64,000 bases of DNA from UBA967 sp044375555 (GTDB lineage: Bacteria; Verrucomicrobiota; Verrucomicrobiia; Chthoniobacterales; Terrimicrobiaceae). The translations under genes and the position numbers were made by a program. Each line of letters starts with the position of its first letter. The first letter of the stretch is position 1. The stretch spans positions 31,760-95,759 of the forward strand of contig JBILML010000006.1 of assembly GCA_044375555.1 (NCBI GenBank), read 5' to 3'. Shown piece after piece: positions 18,460 through 25,999 of the stretch. The notes under the pieces were generated by a model, which saw only the letters and a program-made list of their open reading frames with translations, was not told the origin of the DNA and did not search any database.

Positions 18460-19158
18460 ATGAAATTTTGGCTGGTTGCGGTTTTTCTCTTGGGGTTTTC
18501 AGTCGTCCGCGCAGAGGTCGAGCGGGAATACATTTTGCTCAGCGGCGGGCCGTCGCTGGAGGAGTGGGAGAAATACAAAGCCGAGCCGCACGATCGCTGG
18601 TGGGGGAATTTCATCCGGTCGGCCCGCGTGCGCATTCAGGAAATCCAAAAGAAAACCCCCGGCGCCAAGATCACTTGGCTCGTCCACCGCCCCAGCTACC
18701 AGCGCCGGGCCGTGCGCCAGGATAAGAACGACATCATTGGAAACATCGTCTCGGTGCGCGATAAATACGGGGTTGATTTAATCTGGTTCGATCAAGGTCA
18801 GGAGGTCATCGACTACCTCAACCAGGGAAAACCCCGCGACCGCGTGAAGATCGCCAATTTCGAATTCTACGGCCACTCGAACCGTGCTTGTTTCATGTTC
18901 GACTACAGCAATGAGATCGATAGCGGCTCGAAAAGCTGGCTCCACGAAAACGAACTTTCCCGCATCCATCGTGGCCTTTTCACCCGCGACGCCTTCATCA
19001 AAAGCTGGGGCTGCCACTCCGGCGAGAGCATGACCAAAAAATGGCGCCGCGCCACCGGCAAGAAGATGATCGGAGCGATCGGCAAGACGGATTACGCCAA
19101 CGGCCACCTCCGCAACTGGGTCCCAGGCCTCTCCCAAGGCAGTCGCTGGGGCGGGTAG
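18460..19158 (+). CDS. Secreted protein with caspase-like His/Cys arrangement
   Basis: Not a family I can name with certainty. The 232-residue precursor from ATG 18460 has a clear signal peptide (MKFWLVAVFLLGFSVVRA). The mature part alternates hydrophobic strands with polar loops and contains EFYGHSN (His139) and KSWGCHSGES (Cys185), 46 residues apart. That order, spacing and local sequence resemble the His and Cys of caspase/CHAT-type peptidases, where GH and CHSG-like motifs are common. If correct it would be an exported cysteine peptidase; it could equally be a fold relative without activity. It stands alone between yajC (divergent) and the repeat-bracketed island. Confidence 0.55.
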   Translation: MKFWLVAVFLLGFSVVRAEVEREYILLSGGPSLEEWEKYKAEPHDRWWGNFIRSARVRIQEIQKKTPGAKITWLVHRPSYQRRAVRQDKNDIIGNIVSVRDKYGVDLIWFDQGQEVIDYLNQGKPRDRVKIANFEFYGHSNRACFMFDYSNEIDSGSKSWLHENELSRIHRGLFTRDAFIKSWGCHSGESMTKKWRRATGKKMIGAIGKTDYANGHLRNWVPGLSQGSRWGG

Positions 19159-19193
19159 GGTAGGCTCGAATCCCAGCGAATCGAAAAACAAGG

Positions 19194-19394
19194 TAGGGGC
19201 GGCTCGCCGAGCGGACCCAAGCCTCAGGCGCGAATGCGCCGTCTCCCCGAACCCAAATCCCCCCGCCAAGACCCTAAGCCGCAAAGAGGGTAGGAAAGGG
19301 CGTCCCGGCTATGTAAACACAGGTGCTCTCACGGAGGCACAGGGACACGAAGGGGTGCATTGTAGCAACGGCAGTCCTCTGCCGTTTTGGGAGC
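19194..19394 (+). repeat. Composite palindromic repeat, left copy
   Basis: Two modules joined by a less conserved middle. Module A (19194-19244) holds two neighbouring palindromes, GCTCGCCGAGC and GGCGCGAATGCGCC. Module B (19326-19394) contains the hairpin AACGGCAG-TCCT-CTGCCGTT. The whole unit recurs in inverted orientation at 23879-24072, including the linking AAGCCGCAAAGAGGG. Module A also occurs alone at 19440-19490. This is most of what the gene-free stretch 19159-19671 contains; the remaining 180 bases towards dinD show nothing recognisable. No transposase gene is present, so a REP-like or non-autonomous element is the best description. Confidence 0.8.
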
Positions 19395-19439
19395 AGGCCC
19401 GCGAATGGCACAAATCCTCTCGAATCGAAAGGCCCAACG

Positions 19440-19490
19440 TAGGGGCGGCTCGCCGAGCGGCCCCAAACTTCAGGCGCGAACGCGCCGTCT
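19440..19490 (+). repeat. Second copy of repeat module A
   Basis: 51 bases matching 19194-19244 with four substitutions. In the palindrome the loop-side change turns GGCGCGAATGCGCC into GGCGCGAACGCGCC, lengthening the stem from five to six pairs. Pairing is kept rather than lost, which suggests that structure is under selection or that copying is recent. Confidence 0.8.
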
Positions 19491-19671
19491 TATCAGCAAA
19501 TCCTCCCGCAGAGCCGCCGGGACGCAGGGGAGGGAGTTATTGAAACACCCAGAATTTTGGCAAACTGAGCGGCATCCACTCATAAGGCTTTCCTGAAAAT
19601 AGGATAATACGCGGGACTCCAAAATTTCTCGGCGAATTGACTGCACTCTCCCCGCGAATTGAAAAGGCGTG

Positions 19672-20538
19672 TCATGGCTTTGGCTTCTTGAGTGCCTTTT
19701 TTGCCTTGGATTCCAGCTTTTTGATGCTCCCCACTGTGGGCAGTCCCTCTGGCATCGTGCCGCCGAGTTCCTTGATGGTTTGGCGCACCTTGGCACCGAC
19801 TTCGCGGTGGGCTTTGTTGGCATTGGCTTTGCCTGTGATCTTTTCGCGGCGGAGTTTTTCCTCGGCTTGGGTGGCGCGAAAGAGATTGGCGGCCAGTTCG
19901 GTGCTGCCCATGTGATCGAGGATTTGCTCGCCCTTTTTCAGCCCCTTTCGGGAGTGAATGTCCTGCGCGCCCAGGCCACCGTAGAGGCCGATGTAGCCGT
20001 GATTTTGGAAAATGGCGTAGTCACGCGGTTCGATGACTCCTGCATCTTTCGCAGCATCGGCAAGCTGGCTGTTGTGGTTTCGCAACTCCGAGCGGATGGC
20101 GAGGCGGCGTTGATCTTCCATCTCCTCATCGCTCAACTCCTGCCGACGCGTCTGGATGGCAAAATAGGTCTGGCCCTGGGCGACGATTTCTTTCGAGGGA
20201 TCAGCGTTCTGGATGACGAGGTAGCAGGCATAGCGCGACATCATCACGGATTTCGCAGGGCGCTTTGCTCCCTTGCCGACTTCGATCATATCGGTGACCT
20301 CAACGAAATGATCCTCTACTCGCTGGCCACTGTTGAAACAGGCGGTGCGGGCCGATTCGATGACGGATTGGAAATTCCGGTAATCCGCGTAGCCGAGAAC
20401 CTTGGCGAAGTCCCGGCTGGAGCAGAATTCATTGCCCGCTGGGTTGGTGCGGCGGATGGATTCAAAGGGTGTGATTTGCCCGCTATTTTGGCGAGGATTG
20501 GGCGGGCTATCTTCGCTGCGCTTCGGTTCGTTGCTCAT
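19672..20538 (-). CDS. dinD: DNA-damage-inducible protein D-like (DinD)
   Basis: 288 residues resembling DinD, a BRO-N-type protein linked in E. coli to SOS induction and RecA filament control, and frequently found inside type I restriction operons. Recognisable parts are the PFESIRRTNPAGNEFCSSRDFAKVLGY opening, the central NADPSKEIVAQGQTYFAIQTR, and ANLFRATQAEEKLRRE. The C-terminus is Lys-rich. It starts with an ATGA overlap to the rhuM stop codon (20535-20538). Its first 49 bases are duplicated upstream of rhuM. Last gene of the yhcG-hsdS-rhuM-dinD operon; its stop is 182 bp from a repeat module. Role in host defence is an inference. Confidence 0.85.
   Translation of the reverse strand: MSNEPKRSEDSPPNPRQNSGQITPFESIRRTNPAGNEFCSSRDFAKVLGYADYRNFQSVIESARTACFNSGQRVEDHFVEVTDMIEVGKGAKRPAKSVMMSRYACYLVIQNADPSKEIVAQGQTYFAIQTRRQELSDEEMEDQRRLAIRSELRNHNSQLADAAKDAGVIEPRDYAIFQNHGYIGLYGGLGAQDIHSRKGLKKGEQILDHMGSTELAANLFRATQAEEKLRREKITGKANANKAHREVGAKVRQTIKELGGTMPEGLPTVGSIKKLESKAKKALKKPKP
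20490..20538 (-). repeat. 49-bp direct repeat, dinD-proximal copy
   Basis: Covers the dinD start codon and the following 46 bases. It matches 21544-21592 at 48 of 49 positions, same orientation. The matched block begins exactly at the ATG and ends after the CCTCGCC triplets; flanks differ. The pair frames the whole rhuM gene. Confidence 0.95.
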
Positions 20539-21515
20539 AACTCTGGCGGCGGCGGTGGGAGTTGCTGAATGGCTCGATCAAAGTCGGACTCCAGCGTGTG
20601 ATCTTCCACACGGTGATATTCCGTAAATTCTCTCTCCGCATGCTCCTTGGCTAGCTCGGCGGAGACCTTGCCTGCGTTTGTCAATACCTCGCGGTCATTT
20701 AGCCTGAGAAAGCCTTCCAGCTTCGTGATCCAGTCCTGCATGGTCATCGGGATGCGGCGCTCCGCCTGGGATTGGGCAAAGATGAGATATTGCTCCACGA
20801 GATTGCCGAGGGCGCGGAGTTCCGGCTCGCTCAGGTAGTTTTTGGCAATGCTGACATCGGCTCTGCGGATGCGGACACCTTCCCAGTTCGTCAGGCCCAT
20901 GTTCGGCTGGGTGCGGTCAGCACGGGAGGTGATGACCTCGGCGGCGGTCTGGCCGTGGATGGCGTAGTGGACTTTGTTTTGGACGGTGGCGAAGAAGGTC
21001 TGAGTCAGCGCGGCGTCCTTGTTGTAGTCGATGCTGGTGGCGTAGATGTCCGTGATCTTCTGGTAAAAGCGCCGCTCGCTGGTGCGGATGTCCTGAATGC
21101 GGCGGCTCAGTTCCTCAAAGTAGTCGTTACCCGCCTGCGGATTTTTCAGCCGTTCATCATCCAGCACGAAGCCCTTGACGATGTATTCCTTCAGCTTGTC
21201 CGCCGCCCACTGGCGGAAGCGCACCGCCATGGGGCTGCGCACCCGGAAACCGAGCGCCAGCACCATGTCCAGGTTGTAGTGAGCGACCTCATACTGCTTG
21301 CCATCGGCCGCAGTTGTTCGGAAAAGCCGAACAACTGAAACCTCCTCCAACTCTCCGTCCTCGAAGATGTGTTTGATGTGCTCGCTTATGGTCCCCTTGG
21401 CTTTGCCAAACAGCTCCGTGAGCTGCTTCTGGCTGAGCCAGACGGTCTGCCCCTCCAGCCGCACATCCAGCTTGGTGCGACCGTCTTCGCTTTGGTAGAG
21501 GATGACTTGGCTCAT
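20535..21515 (-). CDS. rhuM: RhuM family protein
   Basis: 326 residues matching the RhuM family (first named in a Salmonella pathogenicity island), whose members commonly sit next to hsdS in type I restriction operons. Typical parts are the N-terminal helix-turn-helix-like SQKQLTELFGKAKGTISEHI, HYNLDMVLALGFRVRSPMAVRFRQWA, and KITDIYATSIDYNKDAALTQTFFATVQNKVHYAIHG. The molecular function of the family is not established. It is translationally coupled on both sides by ATGA overlaps: upstream to a 26-codon leader ORF (21512-21592) and downstream to dinD. 49-bp direct repeats flank it, suggesting insertion into an older hsdS-dinD arrangement. Confidence 0.88.
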   Translation of the reverse strand: MSQVILYQSEDGRTKLDVRLEGQTVWLSQKQLTELFGKAKGTISEHIKHIFEDGELEEVSVVRLFRTTAADGKQYEVAHYNLDMVLALGFRVRSPMAVRFRQWAADKLKEYIVKGFVLDDERLKNPQAGNDYFEELSRRIQDIRTSERRFYQKITDIYATSIDYNKDAALTQTFFATVQNKVHYAIHGQTAAEVITSRADRTQPNMGLTNWEGVRIRRADVSIAKNYLSEPELRALGNLVEQYLIFAQSQAERRIPMTMQDWITKLEGFLRLNDREVLTNAGKVSAELAKEHAEREFTEYHRVEDHTLESDFDRAIQQLPPPPPEL

Positions 21516-21592
21516 GCTACACTTTTCCCTCTTGTTTCATGATGGCGAGGATGGGGCGGGCTATCTTCGCTGCGCTTCGGTTCGTTGCTCAT
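21512..21592 (-). CDS. 26-residue leader ORF upstream of rhuM
   Basis: Starts with the duplicated dinD start region, giving MSNEPKRSEDSPPHPR and then ten unrelated residues before a TGA that overlaps the rhuM ATG (ATGA at 21512-21515). It begins 18 bases after the hsdS stop codon. Because it inherits a real gene start it may well be translated and deliver ribosomes to rhuM. It is either a functional leader or a remnant of the dinD 5' end left by the rhuM insertion. Confidence 0.5.
   Translation of the reverse strand: MSNEPKRSEDSPPHPRHHETRGKSVA
21544..21592 (-). repeat. 49-bp direct repeat, hsdS-proximal copy
   Basis: Partner of 20490-20538 with a single mismatch in 49 bases. It lies between the hsdS stop and the rhuM start. 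Recombination between the two copies would remove rhuM precisely and leave hsdS followed by an intact dinD. Confidence 0.95.
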
Positions 21593-21610
21593 GGTTCCAA
21601 GTATCGAAAT

Positions 21611-22294
21611 TCAGCGTTCGTTAGTCCCCACCGTCACCTGCCCGTTCATCAGCATCGGCAGCAGCCACTCGCGGAGTTGGGTGAGTTCTTGGTTATGTTG
21701 GTTGTTTGCGCCGCCAAGTTTCCAAAGAGGAAGAACAAAAGCGTTAAAGTCTTTTAGTAGCGCATCCGGTGGGAGGGGTAGCTGGAACTCCTTCATCCTG
21801 CTCCAATCTGCTCTTGGCATCTGAGCGCCGCCCCATTGCTTTGAGGTGGATTCGACAAATTGGTCCGAGAAGACGACGGAGCCCAGCAGTGCCTCAAACT
21901 TTAGGTGTCTCGGACGCAGGACGAGAAGCTCTGAGGTGCAGATCCCTTCCATCTCGACTCTAACGACTTTATGAAAATAGGGCCTTAGTTTACCGAAGAG
22001 AACATCCCCTTTGATAAAGCGGCTTTTCAGACTTTTCACGGATGCGGCTGACTCCCATGCATCAAGGAAAAATTGACGCCTTGGAACATGCTCCAGGCCC
22101 ACATAAGGAGTATCGGGATCAACATTGGCTGGGTCCACCGAATCACGAGCACTCTGGCAAATGTCGTTTAGGGCGCCTACCGTCCACCCCTCGGGGATGT
22201 CGCGTTTGAGGGTTTCGTTGTAGATCATCTTGCCGCCGGAGGCGCGGTAGGGGTGGCCGGTGAGGTGGGGCTTGCCCAGCAGGGCACAGTTCAT
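21611..22294 (-). CDS. hsdS: Half-size type I restriction specificity subunit (HsdS C-terminal half)
   Basis: HsdS subunits contact the target sequence with two recognition domains separated by conserved helices. This 227-residue protein begins in the linker region typical of the middle of HsdS (PYRASGGKMIYNETLKRDIPEGW), continues with one recognition domain, and ends in the helical repeat QELTQLREWLLPMLMNGQV. So only the second half exists. No hsdM or hsdR lies in the window. The ATG overlaps the yhcG stop codon (ATGA, 22291-22294), a joint that looks settled rather than like random debris. It may dimerise to rebuild a full specificity unit with a distant methyltransferase, or be a decayed gene. 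Confidence 0.75.
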   Translation of the reverse strand: MNCALLGKPHLTGHPYRASGGKMIYNETLKRDIPEGWTVGALNDICQSARDSVDPANVDPDTPYVGLEHVPRRQFFLDAWESAASVKSLKSRFIKGDVLFGKLRPYFHKVVRVEMEGICTSELLVLRPRHLKFEALLGSVVFSDQFVESTSKQWGGAQMPRADWSRMKEFQLPLPPDALLKDFNAFVLPLWKLGGANNQHNQELTQLREWLLPMLMNGQVTVGTNER

Positions 22295-23478
22295 GGATTT
22301 TCGATCTCCGAGCGGATAATTTCGGCGAGTTGTTTTTGGGTGGGGAGTTTGCCTTTGAACTCTCCGGGGAGTTTGGATTGGAGCATGTAGGTGGCGACTC
22401 CAATGGGGTTCGCTTTGCTGCGAAGGGCGTATTCGACTTCGATGTCGTCTTTTTCCGCGCAGAGGATGATGCCGATGGCGGGTTGGTCTTCCGGGCCGCG
22501 TTCCTTTTCATTCAGGATGTTCAGGTAGAAATCCATCTTGCCGGCGAATTCGGGCTCGAAGGGGCCAACCTTGAGGTCGAAGGCGATGAGGGCTTTGAGG
22601 AATCGGTGATAAAATAGTAAGTCGATGAAGTATTCCTTTTTGCCCGCTACGATCCGGTATTGGCGGCCGACAAAGCAAAAGCCGTAGCCGAGTTCGAGGA
22701 GAAATGCCTGGAGCCGGGAGATCAGCCGATCTTCGAGTTCGCGTTCCCGGACGGCTTGTCGGATGCCAAGAAACTCCAGGCTGTAGGAGCTTTTGATCAT
22801 CTCGTCGGCCTGCTCGGCGAGATGCTCTGGCAGAGCGAGGCTGAAATTATGGGACTTCTTGTCGGTAACGGATCTCTCGTAGGCGCCGGCCTTGATTTGG
22901 TTGAGCAGAACATTTCGCGACCAGCCGAATCGGGCTGTGGCGCGAAGATACCAGAGGCGGGCGGCGGGGTCGGTTGGTTTGTTGATGATCAGCAAGTTCT
23001 GGCCCCAGGGGATTTCTGCGACAAGCTGCTGCAGAATTTGAACCTGGGTATGGCATGGGACGGAACCTCGATGTTTGCCCGGACTTTCTGCAGCAGGCTG
23101 TCGCAGATTTCGATCCCCCTTGGAAAGCGCCAATTTTCTTACAACTTGTGAGAGAAAGTCGGCATCGGTGTAGGAAAGATAAAAACGACGCATGTCCCAG
23201 ACATTCCGTGCCGAAAACCCCTTGACTCCGGGGAAGGCGCGACGCAAGTCGGCCGCCACAAACTCCACGACCGACTCCCCCCATCCGAGGTTTTGCTGCT
23301 TCTCCACAATCCCTCGGCCAATATCCCAATAGAGCAGGATGAGTTCGTAGTTAACCGAGCGGGCGGCGGAAATCCGAGCACTGAGAACGCGAGCTTTCAA
23401 AGTGGCGATAAATTCGCAGTAGTCGGGCGAGGCGAGGACCTCGCGTGCGGATTCCGTGATTTTCTTGGACTTACTCAT
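22291..23478 (-). CDS. yhcG: YhcG-type PD-(D/E)XK nuclease domain protein (DUF1016)
   Basis: 395 residues from ATG 23478. The N-terminal DUF1016 helical domain includes LILLYWDIGRGIVEKQQ, GWGESVVEFVAADLRRAFPG and FSARNVWDMRRFYLSY. The C-terminal nuclease-like domain has LELGYGFCFVGRQYRI, FIDLLFYHRFLKALIAFDLK and AGKMDFYLNIL, where Asp in FIDLLFYH and the D-x-K of FDLKVG form the PD-(D/E)XK core (the second acidic residue is Asp rather than the usual Glu). YhcG proteins are often found beside type I restriction genes; the target is uncertain. First gene of the operon, coupled to half hsdS by ATGA. A 60-codon frame overlapping the start (23471-23653) is not convincing. Confidence 0.88.
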   Translation of the reverse strand: MSKSKKITESAREVLASPDYCEFIATLKARVLSARISAARSVNYELILLYWDIGRGIVEKQQNLGWGESVVEFVAADLRRAFPGVKGFSARNVWDMRRFYLSYTDADFLSQVVRKLALSKGDRNLRQPAAESPGKHRGSVPCHTQVQILQQLVAEIPWGQNLLIINKPTDPAARLWYLRATARFGWSRNVLLNQIKAGAYERSVTDKKSHNFSLALPEHLAEQADEMIKSSYSLEFLGIRQAVRERELEDRLISRLQAFLLELGYGFCFVGRQYRIVAGKKEYFIDLLFYHRFLKALIAFDLKVGPFEPEFAGKMDFYLNILNEKERGPEDQPAIGIILCAEKDDIEVEYALRSKANPIGVATYMLQSKLPGEFKGKLPTQKQLAEIIRSEIENP

Positions 23479-23878
23479 GCTTCTCGTTCGTCTTGCCAGT
23501 TTTCGAGCCTGACGGCCGGTTTGACACCTTGAGTCGGGCGAAATCAAGCGGACTGCTGCTCAAAAAATAACCCTGCCCATGTCGGCTCGAGATCGACGCC
23601 GATTTATGAAAACGGCGTTTGGTTGATTCAAGTTGCGGCGGCGGAATTTTCATAGGACAGGATCATCGAAGTTTTTGGGCCTCGATTCAGTTCGAGGCTG
23701 GGCGTTCGGAACCGGTAGTGGCATCTCCGAGGAAATCGTCAGGCGACGACAGTATTTGACGGAAATTCTCCACGCAACATTCGCGGTGGGATTCTGATTG
23801 CCGCATGAAATTGCTGGAGGATGAAGGTGCCGATGGCCCCTCGATTGATGAGGGAATTTGTAATCATTTTGGCGGTTC
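23479..23878. other. Gene-free stretch upstream of yhcG
   Basis: About 400 bases with no convincing gene. The only structure seen is an inverted repeat, GCCTCGA (23679-23685) with TCGAGGC (23692-23698), lacking a T-run on either strand. The yhcG promoter must lie here or in the repeat beyond it, but I cannot place a -35/-10 pair. Confidence 0.5.
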
Positions 23879-24072
23879 GCTCCCAAACGGCAGAGGACTT
23901 CCGTTGCTACAATGGATTTTCTCCGTGGCTCTGTGCCACCGTGAGAGTCCTTGTTTTTCAAAACGGCCGAGACGACCGTTCTGCCCTCTTTGCGGCTTTG
24001 CGTGAGGAATTGAGTTCGGGGAAACGGCGTGTTCGCGCCTGAAACTTGGGTCCGCTCGGCGAGCCGCCCCTG
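23879..24072 (-). repeat. Composite palindromic repeat, right copy (inverted)
   Basis: Reverse complement of the unit at 19194-19394, in the order module B (23879-23947), linking CCCTCTTTGCGGCTTTGCG, module A (about 24022-24072). By eye module B matches at roughly 80% and module A at over 90%; the middle is weaker. The hairpin of module B has one mismatch here (CTTCCGTT instead of CTGCCGTT). With the left copy it forms a 4.9-kb inverted bracket around the yhcG-dinD operon. It ends 48 bp before the nuoF stop codon. Confidence 0.8.
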
Positions 24073-24120
24073 CCGTTTTTTCGAATCGCGGGGATGAGTG
24101 GAAGTCGCCGGCAGGGCTCC

Positions 24121-25461
24121 CTACTTCACCCGCTTTTCGAATTCGTCGGGGAATTTGGCGAGGAAGCTTTGGGTCGGCCAGGAGCAGGCTTCGCCGAAGG
24201 CGCAGACGGTGCGGCCGGCGATGTTGTCGGCGATGTTTTTCAGGTTCTTCGCGTCGTCGGGGCGGGCTCCCTCGTCCATGATGCGGGTAGTGACCTTCGA
24301 CATCCACAAGCTGCCCTCGCGGCAGGGGGTGCATTGGCCGCAGCTCTCGTGCGCGTAGAATTGATTGAGGTTGTTGAGCGCCCAGACCATGTCGCGGGTG
24401 TCGTCCATGATCATCACGCCGCCGCTGCCGACCATTGTGCCGGCGGCTTGGAGTGTGGAGGCGTCCATCACCAAATCCAGGAGCGGGACTTCTTTTTCCA
24501 CCATCTGGCCATCGGCGCCTTTGACCTTCATTTTGAAGGTTTCGCCGGCGCGGAGGACTTTGGCGGAACTGCCGCCAGGGATGACCGCCTTGAGGGTGCG
24601 TCCGGGTTTGAGGCCGCCGCAGACATCGTTGATGAGTTCGCCGAGGGTGACGCCGCCGCAGGGGATTTCGTAAAAACCGGGACGCTGGACATCGCCGCTC
24701 ACGCACATGGTGCGGGTGCCGCCGTCGCCGGGGGTTCCCATTTTAGCGTATTCCTCGGGGCCCATCGCGAGGATGTGCTTCACATGGCAGATCGTCTCCA
24801 CATTGTTGACGATTGTGGGCTTCATGTAGAGGCCGAGGACGGCGGGGAAATATGGTGGCTTGATGCGGGGGTAGGGGCGTTTGCCCTCGAGGGATTCGAG
24901 GAGGCTGGTCTCCTCGCCGCAAATGTAGGCGCCGGCGCCTTGGTGGACATAAATGTCGAGGTCGAAGCCGGTGCCGAGGATGTTTTTTCCAAGGAAGCCC
25001 TTGGCTTTTGCCTCCTTGATGGCTTCCCAGACGATCTTCGCCGCCTTCGGAAATTCGCAGCGGATGTAGATGTAGGAGAGGTGGACATTCGTGGCGAAGG
25101 CGGCGATGGCGAGGCCTTCGATCAACTGGTGCGGATCCTGGTGCAGGATGTAGCGGTCCTTGAAAGTGCCGGGCTCGGATTCGTCGGCGTTGACGACGAT
25201 GTAGTGGGGTTTGCCGTCATCGTATTTGATGAAGCTCCACTTGGCCCCGGCGGGAAAGCCTGCGCCGCCGCGTCCGCGGAGGTTGGCGGCTTTGACCATG
25301 TCGATGATCTCATTGGGCTTCATGCCGAGCGCCTTTTTCAGGGACTCGTAGCCGCCGTGGGCGAGGTAGGTCTCGATGTCGGGCGCGTAGCCGGGTTTGG
25401 AAATGTTGCCGAAGATGATGCGGCGTTCCTTCGGGTGTGGAGTGGGCAGGAGCGAGACCAT
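24121..25461 (-). CDS. nuoF: NADH-quinone oxidoreductase subunit F
   Basis: NADH- and FMN-binding subunit of respiratory complex I. 446 residues with the FMN/NADH motif RGRGGAGFPAGAKW, the conserved NADESEPGTFKDR, GAGAYICGEETSLLESLEG, and the N3 4Fe-4S ligands in ESCGQCTPCREG with a distal Cys in TVCAFGEAC. The length is normal. It starts one base after the nuoE stop codon. nuoG, which commonly follows, is not here: downstream lies the repeat-bracketed island. The remaining nuo genes must be encoded elsewhere. Confidence 0.97.
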   Translation of the reverse strand: MVSLLPTPHPKERRIIFGNISKPGYAPDIETYLAHGGYESLKKALGMKPNEIIDMVKAANLRGRGGAGFPAGAKWSFIKYDDGKPHYIVVNADESEPGTFKDRYILHQDPHQLIEGLAIAAFATNVHLSYIYIRCEFPKAAKIVWEAIKEAKAKGFLGKNILGTGFDLDIYVHQGAGAYICGEETSLLESLEGKRPYPRIKPPYFPAVLGLYMKPTIVNNVETICHVKHILAMGPEEYAKMGTPGDGGTRTMCVSGDVQRPGFYEIPCGGVTLGELINDVCGGLKPGRTLKAVIPGGSSAKVLRAGETFKMKVKGADGQMVEKEVPLLDLVMDASTLQAAGTMVGSGGVMIMDDTRDMVWALNNLNQFYAHESCGQCTPCREGSLWMSKVTTRIMDEGARPDDAKNLKNIADNIAGRTVCAFGEACSWPTQSFLAKFPDEFEKRVK

Positions 25462-25462
25462 A

Positions 25463-25999
25463 TTATTTGTAGGATTCCACGAGGGAGGGAATCTCGGAGG
25501 TTTTGATGTTTTCCACGAGGTCGTCGTTGATCAGGGCGACGGGAGCGGAGCCGCAGCTGGCGAGGCACTCGACGAATTCGACGCTGAATTTTCCATCGGC
25601 GGTGGTCGGTGGCGCGTGGCCGAATCCGTGGTGTTCGCAATCGGGGTTGAGGCCGACGGCTTGGCAGAATTTATCCTTCACCTCATAACTTCCGGCGAGG
25701 GCGCAGGCGAGGGTGCGGCAGACGCGGATGATGGTTTTTCCTGCCTGCTCGCGGCGGAACCAAGGGTAAAATGTGACGAGCTCGATGATATTCACCGGCG
25801 TGAGGTCGAGCCGAGCGGCGATCCACTCCATGGCGGAGTCGTCAATGAATCCAAAGTGGTTTTGCCACAAATGGAGGAGTGGCAGGGACGCACTGCGTTT
25901 GGAAACAGGATAGTGGGAAACCAGTTCATCGGCCTCGGCAATGAACTCGGGTGTGAGAGAGTCCGCCTGGCGCGTCGTCGATTCGATCATGGGGCGCAT
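25463..25999 (-). CDS. nuoE: NADH-quinone oxidoreductase subunit E
   Basis: Thioredoxin-fold 2Fe-2S subunit of complex I. 178 residues with cluster ligands CRTLAC (C-x4-C) and CLASC (C-x3-C) about 50 residues apart, and the family helices LLHLWQNHFGFI and VNIIELVTFYPWF. A second ATG five codons in is also possible. The segment between the Cys pairs has an insertion-like stretch (GLNPDCEHHGFGHAPPTTADG) often seen in longer NuoE forms. It is first in a two-gene unit with nuoF, and divergent from the hypothetical secreted gene at 26108; no nuoD lies upstream. Confidence 0.95.
   Translation of the reverse strand: MRPMIESTTRQADSLTPEFIAEADELVSHYPVSKRSASLPLLHLWQNHFGFIDDSAMEWIAARLDLTPVNIIELVTFYPWFRREQAGKTIIRVCRTLACALAGSYEVKDKFCQAVGLNPDCEHHGFGHAPPTTADGKFSVEFVECLASCGSAPVALINDDLVENIKTSEIPSLVESYK

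Noticed and set aside
23471..23653. 60-codon minus-strand frame overlapping the yhcG start
   Set aside because: No ribosome binding site, no family, and a basic/Ser-rich composition typical of chance frames; it does not use the ATGA joints of the operon.
23679..23698. 7-bp inverted repeat as a terminator for nuoF
   Set aside because: No T-run follows on the minus strand, and it lies over 400 bases beyond the nuoF stop with a repeat element between.
19159..24120. Insertion sequence or prophage as source of the island
   Set aside because: No transposase, integrase, terminal inverted repeat with target duplication, or phage gene is visible; the bracketing repeats are palindromic modules without coding capacity.
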